A DNA stretch of 64,000 bases from assembly GCF_910596095.1 (NCBI RefSeq), contig NC_056535.1, positions 29,077,505 through 29,141,504 of the forward strand. Reading direction: 5' to 3'. The notes under the pieces were generated by a model that saw only the letters and a program-made list of their open reading frames with translations, had not been told where the DNA came from and searched no databases. The translations under genes and the position numbers were made by a program. Position 1 is the first letter of the stretch, and each line of letters begins with the position of its first letter. Below are positions 39,902 through 54,100 of this stretch, in pieces. The DNA is from Thunnus maccoyii. Its lineage: Eukaryota; Chordata; Actinopteri; Scombriformes; Scombridae.

Positions 39902-42785
39902 ATGGAGTCCTCCCCTTTTCCAGAGGAGGTTTCGGAGAGGAAAGTGTGTGTTGTCGGCTCGGAGCTGGTGGAAAACTACACTGTAAGCTACGTCCGGGTT
40001 CAACGGCATTTAGCTTAGCTTGTAGCTACCCTAGCTTCAGATCTGTCAAAGTGACAGCGAGTTAATGTCGATGAAGTCCTTCTGATAGTGCATGTTACAT
40101 CTAGTCAGTTATTGTATATATATTTTTTTGCGCCAGCTGTTATGTCTTTATTGTTAAGAGGCTGGACTAAATTAGCCACTTACCCCACAAGCTAACCGCT
40201 AACTGTCGAGCTAAATGAGCTGTCACAGTTTCAGAGCGACATTTCAACATTTCCTCTGATGTTTATAGACCTGACAGCCCTCTACAGATTCTGTTTTCTC
40301 TAACAGGAATGATATTTCGTTTATATATCGTGTTAGTTCAGTACAGTTAAGTTTGACAGACAGTAGTTACTCACATAGCTCATAAAATCACGATTACTCA
40401 CTAGAAGCAGAGCACCGCATCTGCTACCGTCTTATTTTGTTCTCTCAAATTTAAACAGTTGTCTTGTTTGTTTGGTTTTTTGTGTGGATTTCTTCTTTTT
40501 TTTAGATACAGTGTATTTATTTATTTTTTCTTCTTTGTATTTTATTGTACTATGGACCCCCAATGAACTGTGTCCTTAATAAAGCCTGAATTGAATTGAA
40601 TTAAATCTTATGGAAACAAATTTCTGCAAGGAAAGGAACAGTTGAATTATAAATGATTATATCTAAGACAGTCCAAGTCAAAATTATGAGAAAATAAGAT
40701 AAAAAAAAAAACTCTCTAGTTAAAAATCTAGTCATCACTGACTTTGGACATAGTCTGACAAAAAAAAAATCTTACCACAAGGTCCACTTACTGGAATATA
40801 CTTTGGAGCTTTCAGCCACATCTCATGGCCTTCCTCAGCAGATGGAGTTGCCATGGAGATGGGTCAAGTGTTATCACATGACCTAAGTATGGAATTTGTT
40901 GGTCAAACATCCTTCTTGATCTGGTCTTATGTTTAGGGCTTCAACTAACGATTATTTTCAGTATTGATTTATCAGTTGATGATTTTCTTGATTAATCAAT
41001 AAGTTGTTTGGTCCAGAAAATGTCAGAAAAGGGTGAAAATTTTTGATTGCTGTTTCCCGAAGCCTAAGAGAACTTCTTCAAATGTGTTGTTTTGTCCACA
41101 ACCTAAAGATATTCAGTTTACTGTTATAGAAGACTAAAGAAACTAGAAAATGTTCACATTTGAGAAGCTGGAACCAATCAATTAACTGACTAATTGTTGC
41201 AGCTCTATGTTTTCTCTTTTCTATGACTGATGTCTTATGATGTGTGCTACTGTTTTTTTTGTTATGTGTGTTCTTACTGCCTGTGTTGTTTCTCTGCTTG
41301 TTTATTAATTTATTGTGGAACTGTTGTGCGAACTACAAAACAAATTTCCCCATCCAGACAAATACAGTAGATTTTTATCTTCCTCCATTTATTATTGGAG
41401 CATCTATTCAGCTCAGGAACTGGTTTGACTCCAGCAGATCCAAAGCAGTCAGGTTGTAATGACTGAGCGTCCTGCTCTGGTGTTTCAGGTCTACATCATC
41501 GAGGTGACGGATGGAGAGCACAGATGGACGGTGAAGCACCGATACAGTGACTTCCACGACCTCCACGAGAAGGTAAGAGACAGAAACAGGTCAGCAAGCA
41601 GCCATTTACCCCCATGAGGGATTTCTGCTCAGGTAAACAAACAGAAAGACAAAAGTGTTTTTATTTTGAATTCTGTTTGGTGCTGTGATGCATGAAATAG
41701 TGTTTTTTACTGATGGCGTTTTTAAACAGTCTTGTCTTTATGCTGAACTATAACATGTTAGACATTCTTCTTTATCCTGCTTTTGCTAACAAGCAGGAAT
41801 GCAGTTAAATAAAGTCATTTATTTGCCTTTGTGAAATTCTTTTAAGAACAACACTCACAGCTGTTATAATAAACAGATTATCTGAAATTCCATGATTGGT
41901 ACAATAATTAAAAACTAAAATTTCGCATTTATCAGAGGATAATATATCAGCCACCAATATATTTTGCTACTCATGCTACTCGTTATAACCATAATATTTC
42001 GTCAGTGATGCATCACTTCTGTTCTTGGTCATAATATCCAACATTGACCATAAACAGTGTTGACAAAATGTTTATTATGTATATCTGTTATGATTGATTA
42101 GCAGTCTGCTATCAGAAAAATGTTTGGCAATAATGGAAAGTAAATTTAATTTGTATTTAATGTGCTAAAACATAAAAATGCCAGTTTGGCCTTTTTAAAA
42201 ACTACAGTACTTTCTGAGTTCAAACCTGCAATAGAACAGAGAGCGGGAGCATCTCATGAACAGAAATGGTGAGAGAACAAACCAGACTAGGGCTGCAACT
42301 AATGATTATTTTTAGTTTTGACTAATCTGTCCATTATGTTTTGAATGAATCATTTAATGTCTATGTGGTTAAAAATGTCCATCACAATTTCCCAGAGCCC
42401 AAAGTGACGTCCTTGTTTTTCCAACCAACAATCCAAAACCCAAAGAAAACTGGTTTCTCACGATAAAAACATAGAAAAGCAGCAAGTCCTCACATTGGAG
42501 AAGCTACAACCAAAGAATGTTTGACATTTTTGCTTGACAAATGATGCTTAACTTATTGTGATTGTAGTTGTTTGTTTTATCCTGATGTTTGTTTCCCTCC
42601 AGCTGACAGCAGAGAAGAAGGTTGACCGACGGCTGCTTCCTCCGAAGAAGATGTTGGGGAAGAACTCAAAGAGTCTGGTGGAGCGGCGGCAGAAGGAGCT
42701 GGAGCTCTACCTGCAGACGCTGCTACTGCAGTTCCCACAGGCCACACCCTCTCCGCTCGCCTGCTTCCTGCACTTTCACCTATAT
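39902..42785 (+). CDS. nisch: nisch exons 1-3: PX domain
   Basis: Residues 1-116. Signatures are [22 protein letters not shown], in which the Arg of RYSDF is the canonical PI3P-contacting residue, the PPKK motif ([12 protein letters not shown]) and the final helix ending FLHFHLY. All key PX features are present, so lipid binding should be retained. All three exons end in phase 0. Confidence 0.93.
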
Positions 42786-45700
42786 GTGAGTACACCTGAG
42801 GCTAACACAACCTACGACCTTTGCACATGTACTGCAGCCTCTTCAGGTGCTACCGCTGATAGTATTCTGCCAGCCCATACTTAAGTTGTAATAGAATATA
42901 ACGTGCTTGAGTATACACTCAAATACTGCAACCAGTAGGTACACTAAATGGCCAAAAGTATGTGGACACCTGAACATGGCAGCTGCATTAATCTGCTGCT
43001 ATAACAGTCTCCACTATTTTAGGAAGACTTTTCACCAGATTTTGGAACCTCGCTGCAGGGATTTGCTCCCATTCAGCCACAACAAAACTGATGTTGAGTG
43101 ATAAGACTTGGCTCACAATCGATGTTCCAGTTTGTCCGGAATGTGATAGATGGGTTGTTGGGGTCAAGTTCATCCACACCAAACTGGGAAAACCCGTTCT
43201 TTATGGCTCTGGCTTTGTGCATGATTGCATTGTGATGTTGAAACAGAAGAGCCTTCTCCAAACTGTTGACACAAAGGAGGCAAACAAATTTCTGAAATAT
43301 CATTGTATACTGTAGCACTAAGATTTCCTTTCATTTGAACTAAGGAGCCCAAACCAGGAAAAACAGACAAACATGAAACAAAGCATGAAACTAAATTGCA
43401 ACATTGTTATTGTTTTTTCACAGAATTATGTCTATGTCAAATCAGATGCGCATGCGTCGGTGTTTGTGTTTGCCCGCCAGAAGCTGTGTCAGAAATCGCC
43501 TTTCAGCCAGTTTTTAACCAGTTTTATGCCATATCTATTCAATAACTCTTTTTGATATTGGTCGTTTTAACCCTACATTTTAACTGGATAAGGTTCTTCA
43601 ATCATCGGATGCAGATCTTAAGCGATTTTAAGGACCTGATTTCTACAGTAAATTCAGCCATAATGGCTGTGTGTGTGGGCTGCAATCATCAGTACTCACA
43701 GTTGAAGGAGGATATCCACCACCTAAAGACAGAACTTCGAAAAAAGGACCAGCTGATTGACAGCTTTATCTCCATCGCCACCGCCCAGGCAAAGCATATC
43801 TCCCATATGCAATCCTCCAGCCTTATCGCCCCGGCGGCCCGGTCGCTCTCCTCCCCGATGTCACAGCTGATCTCGGCCTCTGCCGCCACCCTTCCTTGGC
43901 TGCCTTCGGTGCACACCGGCACAGCCCACCCGGAGAGTCCTGCAGCCGAAGCGGGTGGCCATTCCTAGAAAAATCCTATTATTCAATTAAAAGGTTTATG
44001 ACTAATTAAAGATCAGTTTACTGAGCAACACACATTGGAAACACAAAGAGAGATCTTTTAATGGCCAGTATTAACTGAATGATTACACCAAACAAAAACT
44101 GTTCAGACATTTTATAGATGGTTCAATTAGTCGGGTAATCAAAATAATAATTTACAGATTAAATATTTGTGTCTGTATAAATGTGTGTTGCTGTGCTCTA
44201 TCATAGGATGGAGTGTAAATGAGGGAACAATGACATGATTGTATTTTTTTCCTTCTGTTCAGTAACCGATGTTTATTTCCCAGGCTGAGAAGCAGTGCTT
44301 CTGTTAGCAGTATTTAAAGGCGTTGTGATCACATGATGATGTCAGTACAATGACAGGCCAGTGTTGGCTGAGTCCTCAGGACTCTACAGAGTAAACAGCC
44401 GATAGAAAAACCTTTTCATGTGATGTGAGATGATCAACACGTGACTGTCACAGACGAGTTAAGTCTCAATCACAAAAAACTCAGCTGCAATTAATGCGTC
44501 ATCACTGCATAACTATAATGTAACTGTGATGAAAACAACTGAAAATATGATGTTCATTGTCTGAGGTGAGGATCAGGCGTCTGCAGGTGTTGCACTGGTC
44601 CCTGTTCACATGTGGTTTAAGTAATCCCGGCTAACATGATGCTATGTGGCTAAAGATTATTCTTTTAATTCTCAACTGTCACAGAAAGTTATCCTGACAA
44701 CATTTTTCAAGAAAAGATTGGTAGAGAGTCGAAACCATGATCAGCTGTCTGTTGAGCAGTAAAGAAATAACATCAGTTAAATGAGTCTACAAGCTAAACT
44801 GTTATTTTGAAGTGAATCCAGTTTGAACAAACTGTTTGTTGTCTTTCAGGAGATCAACGGCATCACAGCAGCACTGGCTGAGGAGTTGTTTCATAAAGGT
44901 CAGCTTCTTTTCTCACCTTCGACCTGTTTCCTCTCATCTAGTTTCTACAACTGTTATAATAATGAAACTCCTTCTGTGCAGTGGTTTGTTTCTCTCTGTG
45001 TTTCTGAAGAGAATTTCTCCCTGCAGCTGTTTTTGAGCTGTTAGAAAAAAACAACTGTTTTAGTTTAAGAGCTAAAGTTCAATGAGCCAGAACGCTCTGA
45101 CCCTTTGTATCCACTGTACTTTATTTATAAGGGACGATGCACATTATTTACACAATTAGGATGTAAATATGTCAGATTTAGTCAAGTGACTCTTTTATTG
45201 GATAATGACATGATGTGATATTTAATATTTTTCTCCATATTAGGCTCTGCACTCTGTGTTTTATTGAAAATACCAGTTTCAGTAGCTGTTGAAGGCATCA
45301 CACTTATGATCTGCTGCAGTTTCCTCCAAAGAATCCTCGGTGGCCTAAAGTTCATGTGTACACAAACAGATATAAACTGACAACCATGTTAGAACAAAGC
45401 TGAATGTTTCAGTTATCGTCAACGTCTGGTTTGTAGATGTTGACCTGTAAAACAACAGCTGTGAAGAGTTAACAGTTCGGACTAACTGACTAGCATGTTA
45501 AAACTGATAATTGTTCAGATCAATTGTTGTACAGTGATCAATATCAAACCACTGTGTGTTTGTGTTCTGTAGGTGAACAGTTGCTGCAGGCCGGCGAGGT
45601 CTTTTCTCTCCATCCTCTGCAGCTTTACTCCGTCTCCCAGCAGCTCCGTCTGGCCAAACCCACCTGCTGTAACGGAGACGCCAAGACCGACCTGGGACAC

Positions 45701-48075
45701 ATCCTCGACTTCACCTGCAGGCTGCGATACCTCAAGGTGACACAACTCTTTATTTAACTTAAATCCCAAATGTACAGTTTACTATACTGATGGTATATGT
45801 TCTCACTGTTTTTTGTCTCTGTTGGTCAGATCTCTGGTACCACAGGTCCAGTAGGAACCAGCAACATCCAGGAGAGCAGTCTCCCCTTCGACCTGTCTGT
45901 TTTCAAATCGCTGCTGCAGATAGAGGTACCTGTCTGTCCTCGAAATACTGTTCTCTTATCTGTACACATTTAGGATTCCTCCCTGGGTTAATGAAAACCC
46001 AAACATTTGCCCATTTATAACAGGTTAGTGCCAGATTACAGGAGAGACTAACCACCTATGCTGCTTATTCACATAAACGGGTTGTGCTGGAAACTTTGTG
46101 GTGTAGAGATGACTTGTGGGTCCTACAGTGGCCAAAACATAAAGAGACCAAAAAAAAAAGAATAAAGGGGGTGGTGTCCGGTGGTCTAGGTTATACCGTA
46201 ACTGTAATGTTCCTAAAAAGAGACAAATTAATTGATATGATCACACAAATGCCAACTAATGTGAGCAGCAGCAATCAAATGCCATGATGTACCTGAGATG
46301 TTGGTGCTTAATTAATTATGTAACCATGTTCTCATGAGTATATTCCTATAACAGTAGTTGATGGGAACACACTGATGGAGGTTTTCTTTTGAGTTTTCAG
46401 ACTTAAAGTCCACCAAAATTTGGATAAAAGCATAACGTCTCTCTCTCTCTTCAGATCAGTGAGTGCAGCTCTCAGCAGATTCAAGGTCTGTCGTCTCTGA
46501 GGTCGAGTCTGGCAACTCTGAGTATCCACCACTCCACAGAAACTATGATGGTACCATTTAAATTAAATACTACTCTATAATATACATGTTTATTTGTAAC
46601 TTGTGTACTGATATGTGTACTGTGATGCTGATGGCGTCCTCCAGTCGATCCTGGTCCCGGAGGCGAGCGAGTTCTCTCAGTGGGAAGTTGAGGGGGCGGA
46701 GTCTGGCTGTGCCGTCACCGCCGTCATCCCCGTGTGGAGAAACCTGACCACGCTGGACATGAGCCGCAACTGCATCAGTACCATCGACAGCTCAGTGGTG
46801 AGATACGTCCACCAAACCTAAACAGAGACGGAAAGTTTGAGCTTCACCGAGAGTTCAGTCGATAAATTCAGTCGGTGTTTAAAAGTTTCCATTATTTATT
46901 TATTTATTTATTTTCCCCACAGTGAAATCAGAGGAGGAAATACTGACTGACTCTAGTCTGTCTGTCTGTTCATTTCACACAATATCTCAGATGTTGTTAT
47001 TATTATCTTTAATAATATATATGGTTAGATTTTATTTTAATGATTTCTTGGAAGGATTTGTGTCACTGCTTTGTTCTGTTAAGTTCCCATGGTCACAAAA
47101 ATCCTTCTTAGAGGAAGCTGTGCATCTCAAACAAAACACATTTTGAGTTCTGGCATTTTGTTTCACAGTAATAACAGTAAAACAGTCTTCAGAACTATAA
47201 ATTTGAATGTCATGTGATCAGTTTCTGACCTTGTCTGAAATCTTGAGATCCAGATGATTTAACAACATTTGGTTGTGGTGATTCAATTAAAGTCGATCAT
47301 GGGTCAGTTGGCTGTTGTATCAGGACAGTCTGAGTAAGTGAATAAAAGACAGTTTAGGCTCCATAGATCAGTTTCTGTTTGCTGACACTTGAGTTTTTCT
47401 CTGTTGTAGAAACTGATTCCTAAGGTGGAGTTTCTGGATCTGAGTCACAACCAGCTGTCCTCAGTGGAAAACCTCCAGGTATGTTGATTAATTTGATGAT
47501 AATGATCTATATTAATCAATTATTTGCTCGGACAATACTGGACCAATGTCAGAAAATAATAAAAAAATGTCCACTTCAGTAAGTCGAGCTTATTCTCAGG
47601 AAATTCTGTTTCATAAAGGAGATTTAAATAAGTGCTGTGTTTAGTGTGACACAGGTTAGAAACACCGTAACAGTTAGTATTGACTCAATTTTAGGACTAA
47701 ACTAAACACTCAGCTGCTGCAACAGACAACTAGTCCTGACAAGTGCTGTTGGACTGGTGTGTTGTTTGGTGTTAATAATAGTACTGACGTAGTTGTCCTG
47801 TGGTTGCAGCACCTGTACAATCTGGTCCACGTGGATCTGTCCTACAACAACCTGCGGGTCCTGGAAGCTGCTCACACCCGTTTAGGCAACATCAAAACCC
47901 TCAGCCTGGCCGGCAACCAGCTGGACCAACTGACCGGCCTCACCAAGCTCTACTCGCTGGTCAATCTGGACCTCAGCCACAACCAGCTGGCTCAGGTAAC
48001 CACAGTGAGGCCGCCCTCGCCTATAATTTATTGTAAGAGTGCAAAAAACTACTCCATAGCTTTTGCATTCTTATA

Positions 48076-48142
<67 letters not shown>

Positions 48143-51100
48143 ATCCAAAGAAAGAAAAGAAAATATGTTGAAAATGATCACTTACAAAAGGTGTTAAATA
48201 TGCTTTTAACATAAAAATAAATAAAAAGTGACAAAACTGTCAATTTTAATTAATCTCTTTCTTCATTTTCTGTCATCTGTCTAGTATCAACTCTCCAATA
48301 AAGGCATAAAATACCCCCTTTTTTTTTTTTTTTTTTTGAAGAAACATATATCAGACACACTCTTGAAAAATAACTTTAGACTGTGAACAAGGGAGTCAGT
48401 GGAGGTTGATTTGGGTTGTTGGTGATAATGGTGATGATGGTGTTTGTATGTTTCCAGTTGGAGGAGATCAGGAACATCGGCTCTCTGCCCTGTTTGGAGA
48501 AACTCAACCTGTCCAATAACCCCATGTGCATCATCCCTGACTACAGAACCAAAGTCCTGGCCCAGTTTGGAGACCGTGCAGCAGAGGTACATGACCGAAA
48601 ACCACCTCACTGTTAATATTACTACTGCACTGCTACTGTGTTACCACTGTTACTACTACAGCGGAGGTACATGACCTTCTACTACTATAGAAACTGCTCA
48701 TACTACTACTGCTACAACATCTTTATCAATACTACTGCTCCCACAAGTTCAACTGCTTATTTTTTAACCAGAGCACACATCTATGTTTGTCTATCCTCTG
48801 TGTCTTCGTCAGGTTTGTCTGGACGGTAAAGTGACGACAGAGAAGGAGCTGGACACAGTGGAAGTGTTGAAAGCCATTCAGAAAGCCAAAGAAGTCAAAG
48901 ATAGGATGAGCAGCGGTGACAAGAAGGTACACTCTGTCACACTGAATCATGCAGCACGAGTCAGTGTTAGTTAGATTATATTGTCAGGTACTGTATATTC
49001 ACACAGCCTGCACGTTAAAGGTTTAAATAGTTAAAAATGGTGAAGAGTTTCATTGTAATTAGTCATTTAAATATCTGGTATTTGTGTTGTTGCAGTCGGG
49101 TAGAAACCTGGAAACTCTTTCTTTGGGGTTTACATGTTTTAAAAGATATTTCACGTTACTTGTGTGGTTTTAAATATGGGTAAACTTTTAACATGATCAG
49201 CCTCATTTTACATCTTTCTTGGTCGTTTTCTATAATCGTTGCTTTTAGATTAATTCATTCTGAAACCTGCTGTAGTATTTTTGTAATTCTGATGCAATTA
49301 TAGACCAATCAGAAACCACCACAAGACAAAATCCACCAATTACATGTGACTATTATTGATCCAGATATCTAAAACCTCTGATTAATCACTGTTATTAAAA
49401 TACACCTTCCACTAACAAGACCTTTTTAGATTAGAGAAATTGTGCACATCAGCAGCAGAGTTTAGATGCAATAACAACATCTTGTATATAACCAATAAAT
49501 TATACAAGTATGGGCATAAAACAGGTATGATTAGGTGTGTGTGCTCTGATCTGTGAAGTTCTTGAGCTAAACCTTTGTGTGTTTAAACAGTTTAAACAGC
49601 TTTCAAAATTGTGTTAGTCTTGTATATTTCCTGTAAAGATTCAGAACACATTCAGACTTTTATTCATTATTCGCGCATCGTTCTGTAGACACACATATAT
49701 AGAGATGGAGACATATTTCAAGGCCTGATTATTCTTGCTTTTGTAACAAAACAGAAGAAAAGGTTTTTCTTTTTAGGCCTTGAAGCCACATGTTGGTCAG
49801 TCTTTTGAGAAAAAAATGTTTAAAACTAAATGTGCATTCATTCTCAAGGCTGGACACCCACACAGGAAGCGATTCTGGGGAGTTTAACAATATCCACTGA
49901 ATACAAATGTTTACAAGGTCGATGCGCAGGAGGAAAATGTTGACCGTGAATGTTTTATCAGCTTCACAAAAGCAAAAAAATATTGATGGGCGGCTTGTTG
50001 ACGGATTTCTGCACATTTACAGATTGAAAGGAAGCTATGAAACCTGTCACAAGTCAGCAGGTTTCAACTTTCAGCACAGATTTAGCTCTTCAACTTCACA
50101 GTTTGGTTTACACATTTTCATACAACCTCATACATGTAATTACACAACTAAGAGCCATACTAGAGTACTGGATTGCTGAAACCAGTACTAAGAGCAGTGA
50201 CTGTTTCTCTGCTGCTGATGGAGCTGCTGGTGGCACATTTAGGATCTGGATGATGATGTAGGTGACTTCTGCTCTCTGAAGGCTTCCTCCTCTCTGTCCT
50301 CTCGTCAGATCAGTGAGGAGACCAGGCTGTCTGCTGCTGCACCTCCTCCCCTCTCCTCTTCCTCTCCCCCTTCCTCTTCCTCCACCACCTCCTCATGCTG
50401 CTCCTCTGCTGTCGCTCCTCCTGCTGTCTCCTCTTCCTCTTCTTCCTCTTCCTCTTCCTCCTCTTCCTGTCCGGCCCAGCAGGCTGCCTGCCCCAGCCAA
50501 GGTAATCATGTATGTATCAGGCTGTGCAGGGCTGAGGGAGGGATGGAGGGGAAGGGGGGGCGATGGTTTTTATTTCTGCTGAAAGGCAGCGGCCAAAAAA
50601 ATCTGGAATGTCAGGAATGTGAAAGAGTCTGTTTCCAAAACTAGCAGCTGGATAAAACAACAAACAGTGAAATACAGACATTTCTAGCTCCCAGAGTCTC
50701 AAGATGATGTCTTCAACTGTCTTTTGTCAGTCCAAAACCCCAAACCGCCAAAATAAACAGTTTATAATGATATAAAACAGAGAAAAGGGCAAATTCTCAC
50801 AATATTTTACTGGATTAATGACTTGAGCAGTTAATCAATTATCAAAATTTAAAATATTCTCAAGTTTCAGTTGATTGACTGATTAATTGACTAATCACTT
50901 CAGCTCTAGCATCATCTATTCAGACAGAATTATTAGGATTTACAGTTTTAATAACATGATTTCACCCTGAATGTGTGTTCCTGGTCGACAGATACAGTAG
51001 GTAACACTGCTTTTTCTTTCTGTAAATGTGAAACAAACAGAGATACAATCGCTGGTTACAGAATGTTCTGAAAATAAAGAAAACAGTAAATAATTATCCC

Positions 51101-54100
51101 TCTCACATCAAGATAATTATCCCTCTCACATCAAGTCAGACTCATAGTTTCTGAAGCATCTCGTGTCACAACAGCCACACTTGTATGAAATAATGCCTCT
51201 ATTCTTTGTCCCCGAAGGTTAATGTTAGAGGAGATGGTCTTTGTTTCAGACGAGATGATCCACCTCCGCTATAAATGATGGCAGGAAACCCTGAATATCA
51301 TGAGTCAAGTAGAAATATGTCCAGTACAGAGATAGGTCCGGGATGTGTTTAGCCTAGCTTAGCACACAGACTGGAAGCAGGAGGAAACTGCTAGCCTAGC
51401 TCCATCAAATGAAAATACACCCCACCCTCTAAATCCATCTGATTTATATGTTTCATCTTGTTAATTAAACAGAAATGTAAAAACATCAAAACACGAAATC
51501 TGTCTGGCTGTTGCCTTCAGTGAAGATCAAATTTAATTTAATTCTCTCTGATTTTGTATATTTTCTTTTCTAATCTGACAGTAATTAGCCTTGTGGATGT
51601 AAACATGACTTAAAATGTTGTCTACAGATAATGAAGATAGAGATCATCTTTTAATAGTCTCTAAACTAGATCTCCTCAGCGTTATATGTCTTCCTGCTCA
51701 GAGTGAGAGGAAATCACTCATCGGTTATCTGATGCTTCATAAGTTCATAAGTTCAAACTCAGTCTTATATCACAAGTGTTTACAGAGTTGACATTTATTC
51801 ATCACACAGGTTGCACCAGCCTGATTGATTCTTAATAAAACTTAGCTGTAACTATATTTACACCACTGACAACTTTATTTATATGCTAACCTCCCTCTCT
51901 GACTCTAGTAAACGGTTTGTTGTGGCTTAGTGCAGGCTGCATACCGGGTGTCTGAATCTGAATGCATGTGTATTTTTTTTTTTTACGCCTGTCTAGTGAA
52001 ACAAGGTTTAAGTGTTTTTTTGATTGTTGTTTTTTTTAATTGGATTTCTTTCATAACTAAGTATGCATGAATATATTACTACAGAAACTTAGAGCATCCA
52101 CCGTAAATCATTTTTAGGTCCACTATGTTCTGTTTCAGTTTAATTTAAAATTTTGTAGATTATTATTTATTTTAGTGTAGATATTTAGTTTCCCATGACG
52201 ACCTGTTTACCCTGAAAAGGGAAACAGTGAACGCTTAAAACGATTCTGCACAGAACAAGTGAAATTAAAGACGTCAAGTTGTGGCACAAAATGTCAGAAT
52301 CAATCCAAACATAGCGGCTCGAGCACTGAACAGACTCACATCAGTCAAACAAACAAGTCTGCAGATGTTTTCCTCGGCATCAGCATCGCTGATCTGTTTG
52401 GTTTCCTGTTTCAGAAGTGACGAGCAGAGAAGAAGCCGCAGTCCCCCCCAGCGTTCTCCCTCCTGTGGACGCTGCACCTCCCCCCGCAAGCTTTAACACC
52501 AACACACACCTCCTGTCTGCTGACACCACCCAGGTTTGACACACACCTGAAACACCGGGGAGGGCTGGTGTCTGTTACCGTGACAACCAACAGGATGTCA
52601 GTTAGAAAGAGAAAGGAATTTTGATTGGATGAAGGGCTGGGGGGATGTTTAGAAGTCTTTTAAAGATTTTCTGCGGTGGAATTATGTAACCAAAATGACC
52701 CAAAATTAAACTAATCATTTAGATGAGGGGGTGTAAAGTGAAGAATGCCAGAGGATGTAACTAAATGTCAGAAATTTGCAGAGTGAACTTTCTGAGGTCT
52801 CAAACGCAGCCTGAAATACTGACAAGTTAACAGTCTTAATTTTAGAGATCTAAATCTGCACAGTTAGTTGTTTGTAGATGAGGATTTAGCTTTTTTTTTT
52901 AGCCGATATTGGAGTGCTATTCCACCACTTTGGTGTAGACTAAAATATCTTGACAAATACTAGAGGTATTATCATGAAATTTGGTACAGATTCATTTTCC
53001 CTGCAGGATGAATTGTAACTTTGGACTTTTCTTGCTCCAGCAGCAGTTCAACGTTTAGTTTACATGAGCTATATGAGGTGCACAGACGGAGGTAGAATTT
53101 GTTCAGATGTTTGTGTTTGTTTACAGTCAGCTGGGTTGTCATGTTTCTTCATGTGTTTGTCTGCAGGTACAACAACCTGCTGTCAGTCTGTCTGAACACA
53201 CATACTGTGGAGCTCCTACAAGCATTACTACGACTGTAACTACTACTACTGTCTGGTCAGTATCAGATTACAGTGTTACTACCATAATATATATAAAGAA
53301 CTCTAAATAAAGTTCAGGCACTTTTACTTTAAAGGCTTTTAATAGCTGACATGACAATAACATTTTTTTTAAAAAAAAAAAGTACAGGAAGTGTTGCATT
53401 GACTATAGCTTAACAGCAAAAAAAGCAGCAAAGTAGAGGCGTCTGAAAATTGTGAGTGAACGAAAACAGCGTTTGTTTGTGAATATGACACAACTTTGCG
53501 GTTAAACTGATTGAATTTGCTCTGTGGAAATGTACATTATACTGAATTTATGAAGACAACATGACAACAAGGAGGAAGTGTTGAGATTGCATTAACAGCA
53601 AATTCAAACTACAGAGAACAGAAAAACTTTTTACAACAATGTGACAGAATAAACTTCTAAAACAGGGAAATTAGAAATAAAGTACAGTTTCCAACATGAG
53701 ACTTTCTCAAATAGAAGTGTCTCTGCAGTCGAGGTTCATAAAGACCCCAGCAACTATTTGAACATTTACTGTACTACTACTACTGCGACTACTAATACTA
53801 CTAATACTATGACCTGGGGCTTCCTGGGGCTGAATGGTTGAGACATCAACCACAACATCCTCAGTTCGATTCCAGCCGGGGACCTTTGTTGCATGTCATA
53901 GCCCTCGTTCTTCATTGGTTTCCTGTCTGTCTCTATACTGTCAGCTGTTCAATACAGGCAAAAAATTCAAAAAAACATTATAGTAGTGCCTGATAAACAC
54001 CAGCTAACACTGCTGTAAACTGGTGCAGGTGAAAACCGTAAACAGCTGTACATCTACAACCACCCCCACAACATCAGAAAAGACTAATGATGCTCCTGCT

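Noticed and set aside
43091..43315. 74-aa plus-strand ORF in nisch intron 3
   Set aside because: It is the antisense of the Tc1-like transposase relic.
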